Shown piece by piece: positions 1 to 8,305 of a stretch of DNA of 64,000 bases. Below the pieces are notes generated by a model. The model was not told where the DNA came from, did not search any database, and saw nothing but the letters and a program-made list of their open reading frames with translations. The DNA is taken from the NCBI RefSeq assembly GCF_963676325.1, contig NZ_OY781099.1:2976001-3040000 (forward strand), given 5' to 3'. The number at the start of each line of letters is the position of its first letter. Positions within the stretch are counted from its first letter, which is position 1. Made by a program: the position numbers and the translations under genes. This DNA is from an uncultured Bacteroides sp. Its GTDB lineage: Bacteria; Bacteroidota; Bacteroidia; Bacteroidales; Bacteroidaceae.

Positions 1-2772
1 CAAATATGATATATTATCACGTTCCTGAAAGTTTATATCAGAAGATGTTATTGTTCCTTTTTCTGTAAGGAAAGTTGGCAAGCCTTCGTCTGTTAATCCT
101 TTAAACGGAATTGAGAAAAGGCTTCGCACTGGGTATCCTTCTAAAGCAAACCCATTACCCTGAACCATATCTATCACTCTTGCCTGAGACTTTAAATTGG
201 TAACCTTATTGGTAGAGTGAGAATAGATGAAGCTTGAAGACCATTTGAAGTCTTTTGATACAATATTCTTTGTAGAAAGACTGAATTCTTCACCACTTGA
301 ACGCATAGAAGCAACGTTTGCAAACTTAAGAATAGTACCTCCAACGCCTTCTGTTGCTATAGGTCCTATCAAATCATAATTATTACGCTTATACCAATCA
401 AAAGCTACATTAATACGATCATTTAAAAATCCGGCATCAAGACCAATATTTAATTCATGCTTCTTTTCATATGTCAACTCACTGTTTTCAAGCTGGTCAA
501 CATACAATCCGGATTCTTTCACACTTGAGAAAGGACGATAAGTATTATATGCTTTTATTATAGCTGTTGAATTTGCAAAATCCTGAGGGCCCCGGTCGGC
601 AGTTAAACTATATGAGGCCTTTAGTGATAAATGAGAAACTGTTGGTTTTAATGTTTCGAAGAATTTTTCTTCATCCACATTCCATGAAGTAGCAATATTC
701 CATGTTGGCAGCCATCGTGACGAACGTGATTGACCTAACTTATTTGTTCCTTCATAACGATATGTACCATTCAATATATATTTCCCCTTATATGAATAAG
801 TTCCATTACCAAAAAAAGCAGCACTCCTAACTTTAGTGTGGTTCAGTGAATAATAATCATTACGATCTTCGATGCCTTTTTTAAAGAATTGATATACATA
901 AAAAGGAATCTCACCTTTAGAATACTGCATACCCCATCCATTAAAGAAGCTCCTTGCACGGTCTGTGCTATTAGTTTCCATACCTCCAAATAAGTTAACT
1001 ATATGTATCTTATTAAAAGTGTGATTCCAATTAGCAGTTGCACGAAAGTCATAACCATTCATCCGGTTGTCAGTACGTTTGTAAATACCACCGTTAGGCA
1101 AAATAGAAATAGGCAGTGCGTATGGATTATCAGGGTCCGTATATAAAAGCGAGTTTGCATCACGAATAGTACTGGTTTCCATAGCTCTATAAGATAAAGC
1201 CTGATTTGAGCTATCAAGTATATTGTATTCTTGCGAAGAACCGGAATATTTTACCGCCCCTAACACACTTAATTCCAGTTCAGGAATAACTTTCCATCTT
1301 AATTCTCCCTGAAATCTCATATCAGCTACATTCAAATCAATATAGTTTGATTCCAACTCATGAAGTATATTAAATGGAGCATAGGTACTTGTATAATAAG
1401 CAGAAGGATCTAATGTTCGTGAAGAATTCAATGCATATGAATATGGATTGATATCAAAATCACGCTTTACCTTTCCCGAAACCACATCAACATCCTGGCT
1501 TAATGTGCCTGGTGCCTTTTGCTTACGATAAGAAGCATTAGCTATCATATTAATCGACAAATTGTCGAACAAATGATATGTGGTATTCAAATTTGCCGTG
1601 TAGCGCTTAACCTCGCTCTGCTTATACCATCCTGGATCCATCATTGCGCTTAAAGATGCGTAATAGCTTGCTTTTTCTGTACCGGTAGAAATACTTACCG
1701 AATGGTTCTGCATTACATTAGAGCTGAACAATTCATTAAACCAATTGGTATTTCTCATTTCTGCACTTCTCAAATAAGCATTTTGACTTTCCTGATTGTT
1801 AGTTAGCAGAAATTGTCCTGTTGCCGGATCAATTGTATTCATCAACTCATACATTTTTCCATAAACTCCACTACCAGAATAATTTGCTACTTCTGCATAA
1901 TTTAGCCATCCTCTTGATTTCATCTCCTTATAGATGCCCATCTGATCTTGCGAATTCAGAATATTAAAATCATTATAGCTAGGAATAAGCCGGGAAGTAA
2001 ACTCACCGGTATAGCTAAAATGGCTTTGCCCAGCCTTACCTTTTTTTGTGGTTACAACAATTACACCAGCCATAGCTCTTGCACCATAGATAGAAGTAGC
2101 ACTACCATCTTTCAAAATCTGAAAACTTTCAATGTCATCAGAATTAAGTCCGGCGATAGCTGATCCTATTAATGTTTCTGCATTACCTGAAGAAAGATCA
2201 TCAGAACTGACTTCCGTAACATCTTCCACAATTACGCCATCAACAACCCATAACGGTTTAGAACTACCATAAATTGAAGTAGCTCCCCGGACACGGATTT
2301 TAGGGGCAGAACCAAAAGTTCCTGATACATTCTGAACAGAAACGCCGGCAGAGCGTCCTTCCAGTGAACGACTTATATCAGGAATACCATTTAGCATTGT
2401 TTCATTTGCACTAAGCTTATCAGTTGCACCGGTGAATAATCGCTTATCCATCCTTGACATACCCGTAACTACAACCCCTTCCAGGTTCTGGCTTGTGCTT
2501 TTTAAAGTAATTTTCATTCCATTCTGTGCTTTAACCTCCTGTCGTTCATAACCTATAAAGGTTATAACAAGGGTTTTACCAGCAGACGCCTTCACAACAA
2601 ATTGTCCATCAAGATCACTTGTTGTACCTATTTTTGTTCCTTTCACAAAGACCGATGCCCCAATAACCGGCTCTCCAACCTCATCAATAATGCTACCTTT
2701 AATAGCAGTTGATTGAGCAAAAGCAAGGATACTTAGAAACATAAAAAATAATGTAAATCCGATTTTTTTCAT
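1..2772 (-). CDS. SusC/RagA-like TonB-dependent outer membrane receptor (3' end outside window)
   Basis: The minus-strand frame is open from an ATG at 2772 to base 1 without a stop, so 924 codons are visible and the C-terminus lies outside the window. It starts with a signal peptide (MKKIGFTLFF, cleavage near AFAQ), then a carboxypeptidase-regulatory-like domain (about 22-100; GSIIDEVGEPVIGASV), then the TonB plug (about 105-230; IRVRGATSIYG, PLWVVDGV, ILKDGSATSIYGARA) and the start of a beta-barrel. Family knowledge: SusC proteins import oligosaccharides or other ligands across the outer membrane with a SusD lipoprotein. Any SusD partner would lie before base 1. No regulator is adjacent on the upstream side, so the substrate cannot be inferred. 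A TAnnTTTG-like box with one mismatch (CATCTTTG) lies at 2925-2918, giving a leader of about 150 nt. Confidence 0.93.
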   Translation of the reverse strand, partial: MKKIGFTLFFMFLSILAFAQSTAIKGSIIDEVGEPVIGASVFVKGTKIGTTSDLDGQFVVKASAGKTLVITFIGYERQEVKAQNGMKITLKSTSQNLEGVVVTGMSRMDKRLFTGATDKLSANETMLNGIPDISRSLEGRSAGVSVQNVSGTFGSAPKIRVRGATSIYGSSKPLWVVDGVIVEDVTEVSSDDLSSGNAETLIGSAIAGLNSDDIESFQILKDGSATSIYGARAMAGVIVVTTKKGKAGQSHFSYTGEFTSRLIPSYNDFNILNSQDQMGIYKEMKSRGWLNYAEVANYSGSGVYGKMYELMNTIDPATGQFLLTNNQESQNAYLRSAEMRNTNWFNELFSSNVMQNHSVSISTGTEKASYYASLSAMMDPGWYKQSEVKRYTANLNTTYHLFDNLSINMIANASYRKQKAPGTLSQDVDVVSGKVKRDFDINPYSYALNSSRTLDPSAYYTSTYAPFNILHELESNYIDLNVADMRFQGELRWKVIPELELSVLGAVKYSGSSQEYNILDSSNQALSYRAMETSTIRDANSLLYTDPDNPYALPISILPNGGIYKRTDNRMNGYDFRATANWNHTFNKIHIVNLFGGMETNSTDRARSFFNGWGMQYSKGEIPFYVYQFFKKGIEDRNDYYSLNHTKVRSAAFFGNGTYSYKGKYILNGTYRYEGTNKLGQSRSSRWLPTWNIATSWNVDEEKFFETLKPTVSHLSLKASYSLTADRGPQDFANSTAIIKAYNTYRPFSSVKESGLYVDQLENSELTYEKKHELNIGLDAGFLNDRINVAFDWYKRNNYDLIGPIATEGVGGTILKFANVASMRSSGEEFSLSTKNIVSKDFKWSSSFIYSHSTNKVTNLKSQARVIDMVQGNGFALEGYPVRSLFSIPFKGLTDEGLPTFLTEKGTITSSDINFQERDNISYL

Positions 2773-3688
2773 ACGCAATACTCATTTTACCATTAATATA
2801 TATCGAAAACAATGCAAACATCTTTTATTAGTAAAGACTAAGATTCATTTATTTAAATTATATTAATCAAAATAGCTTTTTATATATTAATACAATTTTT
2901 ATAAAAAATACAGACCACAAAGATGTTTACTATTTTTTCATTAGCACATATTATGTATGTTAAAAAACATCCATGCTATATCTATTTAGCATATTTTATG
3001 TAAATATATGTATCTATATATTCATTTATAATAATATTAAGATTTACAAACATAGAACAACAATACAGCACACGAAATCAAATAATGCATATCAAGTCAT
3101 TTAAAATAGGTATTTTAAAGATTATAAGATACTAAAACAATATATATAACATTATTATGATTTATATAAACCATATTAATACTCATTTTAATATTCAAAA
3201 TAGATTCACTAAACTTTAAAACAAATGGATCTATAATGCTTTTCAGATAAATATTTTAAATATTATTTAGAATATAAATTGATAAAATGGAATTAAAGAA
3301 TCAAATTAAAGGAATATTATAAGTAAATATTACCTATAAATACAAAATAGATATATTCTTTTATCTATTAATAGCAAACAAAATATCATTTTGATTAACA
3401 TTGACATAATTTTAGCACAGTTTTCATAATATAACCAATTGCAAAAATAAAATCAAACATAATTACCTATCATTTTCACACAACACTAAATCCATATAAT
3501 TATACATATAAGTTTTTCAAGGCACACATTAAACAATTACATCACTTACAAAGATATTTGCAAACACACCTGAACATTTTCTCAAGCACCATAAAACCTA
3601 TAATCTTTTATAAAAAATAGTTTCAAACTCAACTAAATTACATACAATAGTACTATCTTTGTGCCCAGTATTTAGAAATTCATTAAAG
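2773..3688. other. AT-rich intergenic region between divergent genes
   Basis: This roughly 0.9-kb stretch separates the SusC-like gene (-) from the nitronate monooxygenase gene (+). It is extremely AT-rich, with many ATAT and poly-A/T runs. I see no convincing reading frame, tRNA or repeat array. The only supported elements are the -7 box for the plus-strand gene at 3654-3661 and a one-mismatch -7-like box for the minus-strand gene near 2918-2925. Confidence 0.7.
3654..3661 (+). promoter_or_regulatory. Bacteroidetes -7 promoter element
   Basis: TATCTTTG matches the TAnnTTTG consensus exactly and lies 27 bases before the ATG at 3689. No good TTTG -33 element is seen at the usual spacing. The box also overlaps an in-frame TTG at 3659, which argues that the coding region starts at 3689 rather than at that TTG. 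Confidence 0.7.
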
Positions 3689-4780
3689 ATGAAAACATTA
3701 ACAATTGGAGATTTAAAAGCCAAAGTACCTATTATTCAAGGGGGAATGGGCGTAGGAATCTCTTTATCAGGCTTAGCCTCAGCAGTAGCAAACGAAGGAG
3801 GCATCGGCGTAATCTCTTGCGCAGGTTTAGGACTTCTATACAATAAACTATCTAGTAACTTTGGAGAAGCAAGTATCTTAGGGCTTAAAGAAGAGCTCAA
3901 GAAAGCACGTGCCAAAGCAAAAGAAGCAAAAGGAATTATCGGAGTAAATGTGATGGTAGCCATGACCAACTTTGCAGATATGGTAAAAACATCTATTGCC
4001 GAGAAAGCAGATATAATCTTTAGCGGAGCCGGACTTCCTCTTGATTTACCTAGCTTCCTTCCTAAAGGTAGTACAACAAAACTTGTTCCTATTGTTTCAT
4101 CTGCACGCGCGGTGAAAATTATCTGTGAAAAATGGCAGAGTCAATACAACTATCTTCCTGATGCAGTAGTGGTAGAAGGCCCAAAAGCCGGAGGTCACCT
4201 AGGTTACAAGGAAAACCAGATTGCAGACGAACACTATTCTTTAGAAGAAATCTTACCTCAGGTAGTGAAGGAAGTGGCTATTTTTGAAGAAAAGTACAAT
4301 AAGAAGATTCCGGTAATTGCAGCTGGAGGTATTTATACCGGAGCAGACATTTTCCGCATGATGGAACTTGGAGCTTCAGGTGTACAGTTAGGAACCCGAT
4401 TTGTAACAACTGACGAATGCGATGCTTCTTTAGCTTTCAAGGAACAATATATTAATGCAAAAGAAGGAGATATAGAAATCATTAAAAGTCCGGTTGGAAT
4501 GCCTGGTAGAGCAATTGGATGTTCTTTCATACAGCAAGTTAAGGAAGGTGTAAAACAACCAAAGTCGTGCCCTTTCCATTGCATAAAGACTTGCGATATT
4601 TCTAAAAGTCCATATTGCATTATGCTGGCTCTTTACAATGCATTTAAAGGCAACTTTAACAGTGGATATGCTTTTGCCGGAGCAAACGCTTTCAGATCGA
4701 ACAAGATTATGAGTGTAAAAAACACAATCTCTGAATTAATGAATGAGTGGAAAGAAAAAGAGCTTTTCTCTAAAAAGTAA
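3689..4780 (+). CDS. nitronate monooxygenase (2-nitropropane dioxygenase) family FMN protein
   Basis: The 363-residue product begins MKTLTIGDLKAKVPIIQGGM; the QGGMGVGIS segment is the typical FMN-binding start of this TIM-barrel family. Further family landmarks are GGIGVIS, GVNVMVA, IIFSGAGLP, VEGPKAGGHLG (around the usual catalytic His region), IPVIAAGGI and GASGVQLGTRF (phosphate binding). Members oxidise nitronates or, in the FabK-like branch, reduce enoyl-ACP; which one cannot be decided here. The C-terminal third has a Cys cluster (CPFHCIKTC) often seen in Bacteroidetes and Clostridia relatives. The start at 3689 is preferred to an in-frame TTG at 3659 because that codon lies in the -7 promoter box. 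The gene is monocistronic; its likely terminator at 6720-6760 has been separated from it by an intron. Confidence 0.9.
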   Translation: MKTLTIGDLKAKVPIIQGGMGVGISLSGLASAVANEGGIGVISCAGLGLLYNKLSSNFGEASILGLKEELKKARAKAKEAKGIIGVNVMVAMTNFADMVKTSIAEKADIIFSGAGLPLDLPSFLPKGSTTKLVPIVSSARAVKIICEKWQSQYNYLPDAVVVEGPKAGGHLGYKENQIADEHYSLEEILPQVVKEVAIFEEKYNKKIPVIAAGGIYTGADIFRMMELGASGVQLGTRFVTTDECDASLAFKEQYINAKEGDIEIIKSPVGMPGRAIGCSFIQQVKEGVKQPKSCPFHCIKTCDISKSPYCIMLALYNAFKGNFNSGYAFAGANAFRSNKIMSVKNTISELMNEWKEKELFSKK

Positions 4781-4852
4781 TTTTTCTCTTATATAAATCG
4801 AGTAGGAGGAAAATGAAATAGTTTCCTCCTATTTCATTTTCCGACCTCTCAC

Positions 4853-4884
4853 ACCACCGTACGTGCGGTTCCGCATACGGCGGT
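4853..4884 (-). ncRNA. group II intron domain V (catalytic hairpin)
   Basis: On the minus strand a 9-bp helix (ACCGCCGTA with TACGGTGGT) is followed by a 2-nt CG bulge on the 3' side, a 4-bp helix (TGCG/CGCA) and a GAAC loop. The lower helix contains the CGC triad with a G-U wobble, as expected for class C. The stop codon of the reverse transcriptase ends 3 nt before this hairpin. Domain VI follows (about 4797-4845): a long stem around ATGAAATAG/CTATTTCAT and an unpaired A in CCTACTCGAT, 7 nt from the 3' end, as the likely branch point. Confidence 0.88.
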
Positions 4885-4887
4885 TCC

Positions 4888-6291
4888 TTATTTACGATAC
4901 ATTTTACTGTAATAATCCAACATCATTGGATAACCTGCATTTCGCAATTTATCTGTATCAATTGCACAGCTAAGAATCGGGCTGCCAGCTATTCGCCAGT
5001 AACCTTTCACATATCCCCATTTCTGAGCATGCCATCTATCAATACCGCAACGCAATAGATTGGTTATACGAGTACTGACATTCTTCCAACTTTTCCATAT
5101 ACACATACGAAGCCGGCGACGGAGCCATTGATCTATCCTCTTCAGATGATTTTGCATGTCTGCAAGTTTGAAGTATTCAATCCAGCCACGAATGAATTGA
5201 TGAAGTTCGTATTTGCGTTTATTGTATCCCATGCCATTACTGCGACCTGTCAGCTCTTTCAAACGAACTTTCAGTTTCATGTAACTTTTGGAGTGTACAG
5301 ATAAGCGAAATCCTCCTTTGCTATTATAAAAGGAGTAACCTAAGAACTTCATGCCCCGCACATATCCTGCTTTCGTTTTCTCTCGGTTTACCCTCAGGAA
5401 GAGGGTTTCTTCGATAAAACAAATGATGTGCTTCATCGTACGACTGGCAGAGCGTTTACTTTTGCAAAATATCATGCAATCATCTGCATAGCGGACAAAT
5501 GGATGTCCTCGGCGTTCCAGCTCTTTATCCAGTTCATTGAGCATTATATTGCTCAGTAGCGGACTAAGGGGACCACCTTGAGGAACTCCCCGACTGCTTT
5601 CCTCAAATTTATGACCAATTATAATTCCCGCGCGGAGATATTTATGGATAAGAGAAATCACTCTCCCATCTTTTATCCTGCGGGAAAGAATTTCTATCAG
5701 CTTGCTTTGGTTGACTGTGTCGAAAAAATGCTCCAGATCTAAATCAACCGCATATTTATTGCCTGCATTAATATAGTTCTGGGCTGTTCGCAGCGCTTTA
5801 TGCGCACTGCGTTTCGGACGAAAACCGAAGCTGTTGTTACTGAATTCTCGTTCATAAATCGGAGATAAAATTTGGGATATGGCTTGTTGAATAAGACGGT
5901 CAACTACGGTAGGGATACCAAGCTGGCGCTTCTTGCCATTCTCCTTAGGGATTTCTACCCTACGGACTGGATTAGGATGGTAATTACCATCCATTAAAGA
6001 TGTTACCAGTTCATCTTTATGGAGTTTCAGAAACGGAAGAAGTTCTTCCGTTTCCATCTTATCGACACCTCCACTGCCACCATTCGATACGACCTGTTTA
6101 TAAGCCTTGTTCAAATTGGCAGGCGACAAGATACGTTCCAGTAAATCATCTTTTGTAAAATGCACTTCCGTGAGGTTGTTTTCAGTAATCCCTATAAAAG
6201 TCTGCACTCCCGCATAGCATTCGGATTCCGTCCTATTCTTTTGCGGGCAGCTATCATTCGTTGCTGATATTTTCTGCATTCTTCCCTTCAT
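4888..6291 (-). CDS. ltrA: group II intron reverse transcriptase/maturase (class C)
   Basis: The 467-residue protein is encoded inside the intron. Reverse transcriptase motifs are in order: LLERILSPANLNKAY (RT0 region, about 50), RRVEIPKENGKKRQLGIP (about 110-127), FGFRPKRSAH (155-164), the first catalytic Asp in AVDLDLEHFFD (181-191), GVPQGGPLSPLLSN (235-248) and the YADD box at 268-271, followed by the thumb and maturase domain X (RGWIEYF region). It most resembles class C enzymes, which lack an endonuclease domain; none is seen here. Known function: it aids splicing and copies the intron RNA during retromobility. The catalytic residues and the reading frame are intact, so the element may still be mobile. 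The ATG at 6291 fits the N-terminal MKGRMQK seen in related Bacteroides copies as I recall them. Confidence 0.93.
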   Translation of the reverse strand: MKGRMQKISATNDSCPQKNRTESECYAGVQTFIGITENNLTEVHFTKDDLLERILSPANLNKAYKQVVSNGGSGGVDKMETEELLPFLKLHKDELVTSLMDGNYHPNPVRRVEIPKENGKKRQLGIPTVVDRLIQQAISQILSPIYEREFSNNSFGFRPKRSAHKALRTAQNYINAGNKYAVDLDLEHFFDTVNQSKLIEILSRRIKDGRVISLIHKYLRAGIIIGHKFEESSRGVPQGGPLSPLLSNIMLNELDKELERRGHPFVRYADDCMIFCKSKRSASRTMKHIICFIEETLFLRVNREKTKAGYVRGMKFLGYSFYNSKGGFRLSVHSKSYMKLKVRLKELTGRSNGMGYNKRKYELHQFIRGWIEYFKLADMQNHLKRIDQWLRRRLRMCIWKSWKNVSTRITNLLRCGIDRWHAQKWGYVKGYWRIAGSPILSCAIDTDKLRNAGYPMMLDYYSKMYRK

Positions 6292-6719
6292 AAGGTTACA
6301 TTCATTTACTTCTCACTTAGATAAGGTTCAGACCTTCCCCGAATGGTCAATCTAAATCGGGTACTATGTCCTCGGCTGACTTCTCACGACAATTGTTATC
6401 CATGTTTCTGAAAAGAAAAGCATCCACACGTCCGTGAGATCTCCCCAGTTATTAACTACTACTTTCTTCCCATATATCTGCCGGATTTACTCGCATACAT
6501 CTATATAGCACAGGACTTTGTTTTAATTAGCAAACTCATCCATGTATTTTGAGCCTTATATCCGGTTTCTGTTCGTCAGACCGGGAATTTGCCGCAGGCT
6601 TCCTTCAGATTCCACTTCGCAATGGACACCCTTGCCGTAAGCTAACACTTCCAGCTATAATGGCGTGTTCGGGACTTGCACCCTAAAGTAAATAGTTCGT
6701 GCTGGGCGAACGAATTAAA

Positions 6720-6760
6720 GCGAGGGCTTCCTTTCAGGATAGTCCTCGCCTTTTTTATTT
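6720..6760. terminator. bidirectional intrinsic terminator split from its left gene by the intron
   Basis: GCGAGG (6720-6725) pairs with CCTCGC (6744-6749), with extra pairing of TCCT and AGGA inside the loop, followed on the plus strand by TTTTTTATTT. On the minus strand it lies just after the stop of the ABM-domain gene and is followed by TTTAATT. Without the intron it would lie about 24 nt after the nitronate monooxygenase stop codon, so it probably served both convergent genes. Confidence 0.75.
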
Positions 6761-7046
6761 AGAATACTGGTTTGCAAATTATGATTTCTTCTTTCTGATA
6801 CTGCAACAGACTCATCTTTGGGATAATTGTTGTAAAATGAGTTGAAGCCATGTGTATTTTCAATATACCTGCGCTCTCCCATTCTTCAAGCATAACCAAT
6901 ATCTGCTTATTATTCAAATCCTGAACCAGATTATAATTGATACAACCTGCCTCTTTTCTTGATTCCTGCACCAATTCACCAGCTAATTTCAGGAATTCTT
7001 CAACTTTGTCTTCCTTAACAAAGAATTTTGCAATTACTTTTACCAT
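6759..7046 (-). CDS. antibiotic biosynthesis monooxygenase (ABM) domain protein, quinol monooxygenase-like
   Basis: The 95-residue protein has the whole ABM/YgiN-type ferredoxin-like fold pattern: MVKVIAKFFVKEDKVEEFL at the N-terminus, ESRKEAGCINYNLVQD in the middle, and LEEWESAGILKIHMASTHF towards the C-terminus. Family members are small dimeric cofactor-poor oxygenases acting on quinols or other aromatic compounds, or stress proteins of unknown substrate. It is single-gene. A strong AGGAGG ribosome site is centred about 12 nt before the ATG, and a -7 box TACCTTTG is at 7100-7093. The gene is convergent with the nitronate monooxygenase gene. Confidence 0.85.
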   Translation of the reverse strand: MVKVIAKFFVKEDKVEEFLKLAGELVQESRKEAGCINYNLVQDLNNKQILVMLEEWESAGILKIHMASTHFTTIIPKMSLLQYQKEEIIICKPVF

Positions 7047-7092
7047 TTCATTTTCCTCCTATTAAAATTTATTTTCTGGAAATATTAAGCTT

Positions 7093-7100
7093 CAAAGGTA
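7093..7100 (-). promoter_or_regulatory. -7 promoter element of the ABM-domain gene
   Basis: TACCTTTG on the minus strand matches TAnnTTTG exactly, 46 nt before the ATG at 7046. Confidence 0.65.
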
Positions 7101-7488
7101 CAAATAGAATTATTATAGATTCCATTTTAATAAAATTTATACCAAAAAAATATCAACTTAACTATCTGCCCTTCCCTATTAATGATGGAACAAAAGGTTC
7201 TTTCTTACTATTCTACGTTAAATTATTGGGGACGATTTAGCTATAGTTAAAAATATACAGCAATGAAGCAAAATGATTTTGCAGAATAAATATTCTAAAC
7301 AAGATAAAAAGGTAACAGATCTTCCTTTTTGGCATAAAACAGACACGCCAACCATTTAACCAAAAGATTATCAAACAATTAAGACTATTCCCAAATTTAA
7401 TCAATCTCTCTTCCAAAAAACAAAAAAACATAAGGTTGTTTTGGAGGGGGTAACAGGATGCCTCCTTCTGAAACCCTTTGATAGCCGC

Positions 7489-7544
7489 GGTGACAAATTT
7501 TAGCACGAGACATATAAAAGAAGTTATTTTCAAAGTTTGTCACC
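7489..7544. repeat. inverted repeat, 9-bp perfect arms
   Basis: GGTGACAAA at 7489 and TTTGTCACC at 7536 are exact reverse complements, 38 bases apart. With one mismatch the arms extend to 13 bp. The element could be a small non-autonomous insertion, or the hairpin of a terminator or operator. No flanking target duplication was recognised. Confidence 0.5.
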
Positions 7545-7639
7545 ACCATTAAAAAATATAGACATCAAACTATGTGATGTAGCAAGTCGTTTTAATGGTT
7601 AAAGAATATAAAATTACGGAGTCAAAGTAACACCGAATT

Positions 7640-7667
7640 ATATTATTCGTATATTTGCGAACAATAT
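7640..7667 (+). promoter_or_regulatory. arsR promoter overlapped by ArsR-type operator palindrome
   Basis: The -7 box TATATTTG (7650-7657) is flanked exactly by ATATTATTCG (7640-7649) and CGAACAATAT (7658-7667), which are reverse complements at 9 of 10 positions. The right arm ends one base before the arsR ATG. A dimeric repressor bound here would block the promoter, as expected for ArsR autoregulation that is relieved by arsenite. The binding itself is inferred. Confidence 0.75.
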
Positions 7668-7994
7668 ATGGAAAAAGATAAAGATTACACAGCAGAACAG
7701 GAACAGATTGCCCGATATGCAAAGGCAATGGGGCATCCGGCACGCATAGCTATAATGGATTTTCTCGCATCACAGGAAAGTTGTTTTTTCGGTGATATTC
7801 ACGATGAATTGCCAATAGCCAAAGCAACCGTATCCCAACACCTGAAGGAACTCAAAGATGCCGGACTGATTCAGGGCGAAATTGAAGCTCCCAAAGTTCG
7901 TTATTGTATAAATAAGGAGAATTGGGCAAAGGCTCAAAACCTGTTTGCCAAGTTCTTTGATAGAAAAGATATTAAGAAGATCTGCTGCGGATAA
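7668..7994 (+). CDS. arsR: ArsR/SmtB-family metalloregulatory repressor
   Basis: The 108-residue winged-helix protein has the ArsR core: RYAKAMGHPARIAIMDFLA (helices 1-2), then the recognition helix in LPIAKATVSQHLKELKDAGLI (about 50-70), then the wing GEIEAPKVRYCIN. The classical ELCVCDL arsenic site is not kept; the equivalent place reads ESCFFGDI. Other cysteines are in RYC and in the C-terminal KKICCG. The As(III) site is therefore probably built from a different set of thiols. It is the first gene of the arsenic operon, 65 nt before the next gene, and sits directly behind a palindrome over its own -7 box. It likely represses the operon until arsenite binds. Confidence 0.93.
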   Translation: MEKDKDYTAEQEQIARYAKAMGHPARIAIMDFLASQESCFFGDIHDELPIAKATVSQHLKELKDAGLIQGEIEAPKVRYCINKENWAKAQNLFAKFFDRKDIKKICCG

Positions 7995-8059
7995 TATTTT
8001 TTTGCCGCAGATGTTCGTCGTTTTACGAATTACGATTAACTATTAAAATAAAGATTAAT

Positions 8060-8293
8060 ATGGAAATTAAAATTTTAGGTTCTGGATGCTCAAAGTGCAA
8101 AACTCTTGAGAAACTAACACGCGAAGTTGTGGAACAAAACGGTATTGATGCTTCTATATCTAAAGTAGAGGACATTATGGAGATTATGAAGTACGGAGTT
8201 ATGGCAACGCCTGCTCTGGTTGTTGACGGAAAAGTAGAGATCAAAGGACGTGTTCCTTCTCTGGAAGAGATAAAAGAAGTATTAACAAAATAA
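8060..8293 (+). CDS. small redox-active disulfide protein (thioredoxin fold), ArsE candidate
   Basis: The 77-residue protein begins MEIKILGSGC; it has a CSKC active-site motif (Cys10, Cys13) and the thioredoxin cis-proline context VMATPALVVDGKVEIKGR. It matches the small redox-active disulfide protein 2 family (MTH895/TM0996 type). It has no signal peptide, so it is cytoplasmic. It lies 12 nt before the ArsF-like gene and 65 nt after arsR. In the described arsEFG arrangement a small redox protein and ArsF together support reduction of nitrophenyl arsenicals; equating this gene with ArsE rests on gene order and is an inference. A general thiol donor for ArsC is the alternative. Confidence 0.85.
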   Translation: MEIKILGSGCSKCKTLEKLTREVVEQNGIDASISKVEDIMEIMKYGVMATPALVVDGKVEIKGRVPSLEEIKEVLTK

Positions 8294-8305
8294 AACCGGA
8301 TATAC

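Larger units (their letters stand above)
4797..6711 (-). mobile_element. class C (terminator-associated) group II intron, apparently complete
   Basis: Reading the minus strand, the element begins GTTCGCCCAGC at 6711 and ends CCTACTCGAT at 4797, about 1.9 kb. The 5' part carries the conserved class C blocks GCAAGGGTGTCC, GGAATCTGAAGGAAGC, GGTCTGACGAACA and ATGGATGAGTTTGC, closely resembling what I recall of the Oceanobacillus iheyensis intron. It then encodes a reverse transcriptase and finishes with domains V and VI. The 5' exon is the stem-loop at 6720-6749 followed by TTTAATTC, so the intron sits 8 nt after a terminator hairpin, the usual target of this class. Both ends were assigned by eye; the first bases GTTCG deviate from the GUGYG consensus. 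Confidence 0.88.
7047..7667. other. intergenic region before the arsenic operon
   Basis: About 620 bases between the ABM gene (-) and arsR (+). No recognisable gene is present; the one longer minus-strand frame (7237-7533) shows no domain or start signals. It holds the ABM promoter, an imperfect inverted repeat with 9-bp perfect ends (GGTGACAAA at 7489-7497, TTTGTCACC at 7536-7544), and the arsR promoter/operator at 7640-7667. Confidence 0.6.

Noticed and set aside
3659..3688. TTG start giving ten extra residues for the nitronate monooxygenase
   Set aside because: The codon lies inside the perfect -7 box TATCTTTG, so it would not be in the mRNA; the ATG at 3689 gives the normal family N-terminus.
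7237..7533. 98-codon minus-strand frame in the gap before arsR
   Set aside because: Composition is random-looking (Phe/Leu/Lys/Cys-rich), its ATG lies inside the inverted repeat, there is no promoter box or ribosome site, and no domain is recognisable.
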